Positions 59,833-64,000 of a stretch of 64,000 nucleotides of DNA are shown in pieces. The DNA comes from Methylobacterium sp. R2-1. GTDB taxonomy: Bacteria > Pseudomonadota > Alphaproteobacteria > Rhizobiales > Beijerinckiaceae. The stretch is from positions 1 to 64,000 of the forward strand of contig NZ_JACHWM010000021.1 of assembly GCF_014191355.1 (NCBI RefSeq), read 5' to 3'. Position numbers and translations under genes: made by a program. The notes under the pieces were generated by a model. The model saw nothing but the letters and a program-made list of their open reading frames with translations. It did no database searches and was not told where the DNA came from. Numbering within the stretch: position 1 is the stretch's first letter; every line of letters begins with the position of its first letter.

Positions 59833-60435
59833 TCAGAAACGAGATGGCTCAATCAGCCACTGCATCACCCCGTTGGGTTCGGTTGAGGTGACCCGCTGCT
59901 TGCGCACCCGGATCTCGCTTCCGACAGCATCCTCTTTCGCTCCAGCATACCGCTGCACGCCGGTTGGGGCCGCTTTCTGCTTCCGGGTAATGCCATCAGC
60001 TTGCTTGGGAACAACAACCTTTCTGACCGGATGATCGCCTAAAGAAGCTTGGGCATTTTGGTCAATTGAGTGTGCTGCAACTCTGAGATTCCCTGGTCTG
60101 CGGGGCGGTGCCGGCACAGTAAGCGCAGATGCTGATCTCATTATTTGACCCGTGCTAGCGCCGTACTCTTCGGCCGGAGTATCAGGTCGAAACACTAGAT
60201 CCGGTGAGGCAACATGAGAAACGTGCTTCGACATAATGGGCTGAGTAGGATCGACCCAGCTACCGGAGCCTGGCTCACCTCCAGCGTTCGTGACGGGGGC
60301 AGATGAATCCAGGGCCGTTCTGCCCTGGGAAGCCGTAGTTTCCCCAAAGCCAATTGTAACGAAAGCTGCGGTCGTAGCTACTCCGGCCGCAAATGCCGCT
60401 GCAATCATAAGGCGTGACTTTGAGAAAGCAGGCAT
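59833..60435 (-). CDS. Membrane-anchored or exported hypothetical protein, 200 aa
   Basis: SKSRLMIAAAFAAGVATTAA and the following hydrophobic stretch form an N-terminal anchor or signal. The rest is Pro/Ser/Thr/Ala-rich with several basic patches and looks disordered. No domain recognised. Confidence 0.6.
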   Translation of the reverse strand: MPAFSKSRLMIAAAFAAGVATTAAFVTIGFGETTASQGRTALDSSAPVTNAGGEPGSGSWVDPTQPIMSKHVSHVASPDLVFRPDTPAEEYGASTGQIMRSASALTVPAPPRRPGNLRVAAHSIDQNAQASLGDHPVRKVVVPKQADGITRKQKAAPTGVQRYAGAKEDAVGSEIRVRKQRVTSTEPNGVMQWLIEPSRF

Positions 60436-61013
60436 CTGCAGCCTTTATTTTGAGTTGAATGAGAGCTCGGCACTCAACACCTCGCGAAGAATTTCGGTTC
60501 CAGCCAAGGGCGGATGGAAGACGTCCAAAGCTGAGCAATATGAAAGAGCGGACTTCCAACGCAGCCTCTCCGAAGGTGGCCACGATTTTTTGAGCCGTGC
60601 TTCGGTGCTTCAAGTGCCCGAGACGGCTCGGCTGCCGCTGACGCCTGCGGATGCTCGGCGTCGGCGTCACCCAGCCGTTAATGTCTTAGGCGATGCTAGC
60701 ACCTGTTCTTGCTCCGCAGCGTCATATCCCGCAATCCAATCTGCCCCGTACTGAGAGCCGTCTGGGTAAGGATTGAGTGTCATGGGCTGACCTGCGCCTT
60801 GCGCGGCATGACCCTCCAACCAGACCTTGTTCATGAGGCTGAAACGGCAGCTGGCCGAGAGGCCTTAGCGGCCGCGGAAAGCCGCCCTTCGAGCTCAACG
60901 CGAGCGCTACAAGCGCATCATGGAGCTGAGACCGGAGACTTGAGGCGGTGTATCTTGGCAGTGCGAGGAACCCTACGGGTAGGTGAGGCCTTCCCTCCAC
61001 CAAAGGAGGCCTC
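60436..61013. other. No convincing gene
   Basis: Frames on both strands are low-quality shadows. AAAGGAGG at the right end is the ribosome site of the next gene. No repeat or hairpin stands out. Confidence 0.35.
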
Positions 61014-61229
61014 ATGACCAACCCGAAGACGTACGAAGAAGCCGTCGGCTCGGTACCGCCCGGTCGCCCGCTCGAAGAAGGCAGCAAGCCCGATGAGCAG
61101 CCAGATTTGGGACCGACTGGTCCGGCGTCGGTGGATGGCGAGAAGCCCGGTCCTCAGTCAGGTGGGTATGATCGGCAATCGCCGGATCATTCGACGGACA
61201 ACGCCAAAGGCGGCTACGGCGCTGGCTGA
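61014..61229 (+). CDS. Small disordered hydrophilic protein, 71 aa
   Basis: Almost entirely Pro, Gly, Asp, Glu, Ser and Gln (MTNPKTYEEAVGSVPPGRPL, ending NAKGGYGAG); no hydrophobic core. AAGGAGG is seven bases before the ATG. A hairpin follows at 61240-61264. Hydrophilin-like stress proteins have this look; that is only a resemblance. Confidence 0.6.
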   Translation: MTNPKTYEEAVGSVPPGRPLEEGSKPDEQPDLGPTGPASVDGEKPGPQSGGYDRQSPDHSTDNAKGGYGAG

Positions 61230-61239
61230 GTCCGTGGGT

Positions 61240-61264
61240 GGGAGGGCATCATGGGCGCCCTCCC
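61240..61264 (+). terminator. Hairpin after the hydrophilic-protein gene
   Basis: GGGAGGGC (61240-61247) pairs with GCCCTCCC (61257-61264), loop of nine bases. It lies between convergent genes. No T run follows, so it is only a possible terminator. Confidence 0.45.
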
Positions 61265-61282
61265 CTCATCAGATGCGCCGCT

Positions 61283-61498
61283 TCACATCCGGTGACGCAT
61301 CGCCCGGTGATGGTGCCGGTGCATCATCCGCTTCCGCATCATGTGCCGGTGCATCATCCGCCCCTCGTGGTGGGACATGCGAACCTGTGTGACGTTGCTT
61401 TCTGCTTGCAGACCAGCGGCTGCGATCGGGGCTGCCGATGCGGTGCTGGCGGCGAAGCCTCCGAACAGGATCGCCAGCGCGAGCGTGGTCTTCTTCAT
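61283..61498 (-). CDS. Exported His/Met-rich peptide
   Basis: 71 residues. Signal peptide MKKTTLALAILFGGFAASTA. The mature C-terminal half is extremely rich in His, Met and Arg (MMHRHMMRKRMMHRHHHRAM). Such runs bind copper or other soft metals in the periplasm. The AGGAG sits seven to eight bases before the ATG at 61498, with another ATG two codons upstream. A metal-buffer role is inferred from composition. Confidence 0.7.
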   Translation of the reverse strand: MKKTTLALAILFGGFAASTASAAPIAAAGLQAESNVTQVRMSHHEGRMMHRHMMRKRMMHRHHHRAMRHRM

Positions 61499-61670
61499 CA
61501 CCATCTCCTTGGGAGCCTAAGGCCGTCCTAGGCAGGTTGGATAGGTGACCGAATAAGGCCATGGTTCCCACCGGAGAGGAATTTTCTCTCGTAGCATCCG
61601 CCGGAGAGCGGGAGCCGAAACTGGCCTCGGTAAGGCAGTGAGGTGCCGGTCAACCTCCGCCCGCTCGAAG

Positions 61671-62192
61671 CTACCAGCACACTCGCGGCAGGCGCCGCTT
61701 CCACCGCTCTGCACGGCATAGAGTTTCGCTTCCCGCCCTATCTCGACGATGCCTGCTGATGACGGGGGTCGCCTCCACCACGGCCTGAGGAATCTCCGGG
61801 GCAACCTGTTCGGCGACCTCCTCGATCTGCTGAACGGCCACCTTCCGGGGCCTGCCCCGGCGGCGTGGGGCGTTGTCAGGCGCCTCAATAGGGCGCGAGA
61901 CCCGACGAACGCGAGGAAGCTCCTCAGGTTCGATGGTGGGCTCCGGTTCAGGCTCCTGCACATCCGCAACGATGAGGCTGGGCAAGATACGACGGTGCTC
62001 CTGAACAGGCTCGACGGAAGGCTGAGGAACAATCTCGGCGGCCTCAAGTAAAGGCCACAGCGCCGTAGCTTCTGTTCGAGCCGTCCGCTTGTACGGCTCC
62101 CGTGGCTGCTTGGATGGGATGGAGACGTAGCGGGCTTGGCCGCTCGACTTGGCTTCGACGGTGAAAGGCCGCCGAACGCGGTTGCGCAACAT
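61671..62192 (-). CDS. AT-hook-like hypothetical protein
   Basis: 173 residues. The middle has an acidic Pro/Glu stretch (DVQEPEPEPTIEPEELPRV), then a classical AT-hook core RRRGRPRK and a coiled Val/Glu helix. The C-terminus ends ERWKRRLPRVCW. The N-terminus MLRNRVRRPFTVEAKSSGQA is basic. The hook suggests minor-groove DNA binding, possibly a small nucleoid or regulatory protein. No enzyme domain is seen. Confidence 0.6.
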   Translation of the reverse strand: MLRNRVRRPFTVEAKSSGQARYVSIPSKQPREPYKRTARTEATALWPLLEAAEIVPQPSVEPVQEHRRILPSLIVADVQEPEPEPTIEPEELPRVRRVSRPIEAPDNAPRRRGRPRKVAVQQIEEVAEQVAPEIPQAVVEATPVISRHRRDRAGSETLCRAERWKRRLPRVCW

Positions 62193-62461
62193 ACTGGTCC
62201 TGATGGTTAAAAGAGGTGCCTGTGCCGTGATCGAACGAAACAGCGTTCGTTAGCCGGCCGTGTGCATAGCGACTACTTCGACGGGAGTATGAATTCCAAC
62301 AAAAATTTACAAGACCCCTCGACAATTGAACGAGGCCTTGTCTCCCTCCTTGGCCCCTTCGAGACGGGCGTGTGGTATCACGCCCGGTATCACGCAAAGG
62401 CCCGGAGGAGCCAGCATTTGAAAGGCGGGGCCGCCGTGTCCAGCAGCCCCAATCCCCAAGC

Positions 62462-62743
62462 TCAACGGCTCCCGCTCGACCCGGAGGATGAGCTTGTGCC
62501 ATCACCCTTGAAGCCCGCTGCGTTGGGCGAGCCCTGCATGCGCCCGTCCTGCTTCATCTCTTGCCCTGGTGCGTGACTCGAAGCGCCCGGCCCTGTCGTC
62601 CCGGTGGTGTCTTTCTTGTCGAAGCCAGCAGCATTGGGAGAGCCCTGCATACGACCTTCGGACTTCCCTGAGTTGTCACCTGCCCACGCAGTGGTGCCCA
62701 TCGCCAGCATGCTGGCAGCAACGATCAAGGCGGAGCTTCGCAT
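62462..62743 (-). CDS. Small exported protein with internal repeat
   Basis: 93 residues. Signal peptide MRSSALIVAASMLAMGTTAW, AGD. The mature part carries GRMQGSPNAAGF twice, separated by a Thr/Gly/Lys linker, and ends in a Ser/Gly-rich tail. AGGAG is eight bases before the ATG at 62743, with a second ATG just two codons upstream, the same arrangement as the His/Met-rich gene at 61498. Function unknown. Confidence 0.65.
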   Translation of the reverse strand: MRSSALIVAASMLAMGTTAWAGDNSGKSEGRMQGSPNAAGFDKKDTTGTTGPGASSHAPGQEMKQDGRMQGSPNAAGFKGDGTSSSSGSSGSR

Positions 62744-63105
62744 CGCCATCTCCTGTCGAGTTTCCGCGCCGCCGTCTTTCGGGCGACCTCAAGTAACCTC
62801 GGGCGGATAACTGGGTTCGGCGGGGATAGCCCCCTTTGACCAAGGGGCCACTCAAGCGAGGCGTATTCCTACGCGGGGCGAGAGGGAGTTTCGCACGCTT
62901 TGCCGCTCAGGGGTTCTGTGTGGGCGAACGGAAGGCTGATGTGGGAGGCTGGTTGCAGCCAGGTAAGCGCCTCCGTGGCGAAATCCGCAAGAGTCTGCAA
63001 TCGCTGTATTATGCCCTCATCGGGCTCCACCCAGCCTCACCAGTAGGCGCCGATTGCCGCCACCGGAATGGGCGCCCTGATCTGAAGCATGTGCATTTAC
63101 GTCTG
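62744..63105. other. No convincing gene
   Basis: A plus-strand frame from 62836 is Arg/Gly-rich with no start signal and is probably a shadow. Nothing else stands out. Confidence 0.35.
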
Positions 63106-63594
63106 CTATGTCTTGTCCGGTTCGCTTGAAGGAGCAGCAACAGCTCCAACGCCATTGCTCAGTTCCACACCGGTGAGGGGCGGCACTCCAACCGGCAGCA
63201 GTGGAGCTGCTGAGGGCACTTCTGCAACCTCATCGAGGCCGGCCGTCGCCACACGGATCAGGTCCGCAAACTCGTACGGCTTCGTCAGCAGGTACGCCCC
63301 TAGCGGCAGTTCGTTCTGAAGGCCGGGCCCACCTCCGGAGGTGACGACGATGCCAACGGTTGGCCAGCGGTGACGAACGAGATGAGCTAGGGCGACACCA
63401 CCGCCCACGATGCGCCTCCCGGTAATCAGCACGCGCACGTCAGCCGGTCCTTCGAGCACGACCAGGGCCTCAGCGGCGGTGCGGACCTCTATAGGTTGAA
63501 ATCCGGCATCTGCCAGCATGTCGGCTGTAACCATACGGACAAGTTCGTCACCCTCTGCGATGAGAATGGCAACAGGTCTGTTATCAACGGACAC
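63106..63594 (-). CDS. Receiver-like protein lacking the phospho-acceptor Asp
   Basis: 162 residues. The fold of a response-regulator receiver is clear: AILIAEGDELVRMVTADMLA, then the switch Ser (IVVTSGGG) and the conserved Lys in TKPYEFADLI. Where the phospho-acceptor Asp belongs (LLTD in relatives) the sequence is LITG, with Gly at about residue 59. The acidic N-terminal pair is reduced to EGD. No output domain; the C-terminus is a Pro/Val-rich tail. It probably works as a phosphorylation-independent or decoy receiver. Confidence 0.8.
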   Translation of the reverse strand: MSVDNRPVAILIAEGDELVRMVTADMLADAGFQPIEVRTAAEALVVLEGPADVRVLITGRRIVGGGVALAHLVRHRWPTVGIVVTSGGGPGLQNELPLGAYLLTKPYEFADLIRVATAGLDEVAEVPSAAPLLPVGVPPLTGVELSNGVGAVAAPSSEPDKT

Positions 63595-64000
63595 TTGGTT
63601 TTCCTCTAAACCAATCTATATTTATCGTCAGAGCGAGGTCTGGGGGGCGCACCAGCTTGGCGGTGTAATTACCCTGTGGATCGCAGGGAATTAGCCACAT
63701 TATGGCAGAGAGTGCCAAGTGCCTAATCTACTCTGACATCTCAGTTGTACTCGTCCCCGATCATCGGTGCCGTTCCAATAGGGCTTGGCCCAACAGAGTG
63801 TTCCATGGCGCTGCCGAAGTGGTTCCAAGGGAATGGCATTGTGACTCGGAACAACTGACGGTTCCATGGCTAAAAATCCAGTGGAACGGTTGGGCCGGGA
63901 CGACACTCATGCTCCTTGTACGCCCTCACCTCGCCACGGGATGAAGATGCCAGCTTCAAGGTGCAGCTTCGCGACCTGAAGGCCCAGGGATGCGAGAAGC
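63595..64000. other. Right edge, possible start of a partial gene
   Basis: Most of the stretch has no convincing gene. A plus-strand frame from about 63940 to the window end (DEDASFKVQLRDLKAQGCEK) looks protein-like and may be the first codons, or an interior part, of a gene that continues beyond base 64000. It cannot be assigned. Confidence 0.3.

Noticed and set aside
61283..61400. CRISPR-like or tandem DNA repeat in the CATCATCCGC-rich stretch
   Set aside because: The repetition comes from His/Met codons of the exported peptide; there are no regular spacers.

Overview
The window looks like a chromosomal accessory region of a high-GC alphaproteobacterium, most likely Methylobacterium/Methylorubrum. 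Evidence for this is the strong GC bias, a NepR-type anti-sigma factor, a zeta-inhibitor-like (DUF1476) protein, and many very small conserved-looking proteins of the kind common in that genus. The genus is an inference from content; no search was run.

Layout. 0.5-1.6 kb: four small minus-strand genes, two of them zinc-motif paralogues. 1.7 kb: tRNA-Gln(CUG). 2.0-4.2 kb: a LysR regulator divergent from a small membrane protein and a TSUP (TauE/SafE) permease. 4.2-7.8 kb: an Inh-domain exported protein, a D-2-hydroxyacid dehydrogenase and leuC. 7.9 kb: tRNA-Leu(CAG), followed directly by a decayed tyrosine recombinase. 8.6-19 kb: accessory DNA with a FecI-FecR-TonB receptor iron-uptake set, a truncated SRAP relic and a giant exported protein of 1409 residues. 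19.4-19.8 kb: a second relic of the same recombinase and an exonuclease-like fragment.

20.5-37.3 kb is the most coherent part: a C2-sulfonate catabolic island. A SucCD-like ADP-forming CoA ligase, a CoA-acylating aldehyde dehydrogenase (SauS-like) and an MFS carrier (SauU-like) would convert sulfoacetate to sulfoacetaldehyde. A GMC flavoprotein (IseJ-like) and an MHS-type carrier (IseU-like) would convert isethionate to the same aldehyde. Xsc would cleave it to acetyl phosphate and sulfite. AckA would recover ATP from acetyl phosphate, SorA with a small cytochrome c would oxidise sulfite, and a YeiH/TauZ-type protein could export the sulfur anion. A LysR gene diverges from the sulfoacetate genes and an IclR gene diverges from xsc. 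A 19-bp motif occurs three times: before the isethionate genes, before yeiH-sorAB, and at the iclR start. The island ends at another recombinase relic at 37.4-37.8 kb.

37.8-64 kb is a patchwork of small conserved hypotheticals, stress and signalling genes, with a fourth recombinase relic at 49.2 kb. It includes a cold-shock protein, an RlpA-like protein and a cupin behind an HTH relic. It also holds a GGDEF-EAL protein, a multi-membrane transporter-like protein fused to an enediyne-type hotdog thioesterase, two overlapping DUF2382/YsnF genes, NepR, a frameshifted H-NOX gene near a GGDEF gene, metal-binding-like and repeat-containing secreted peptides, and a receiver-like protein lacking its phospho-acceptor Asp.

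Taken together, the window reads as an integration hot spot: four decayed tyrosine recombinases separate functional cargo blocks. The best candidates for new biology are the combined isethionate/sulfoacetate island with its shared operator motif, and the transporter-thioesterase fusion.
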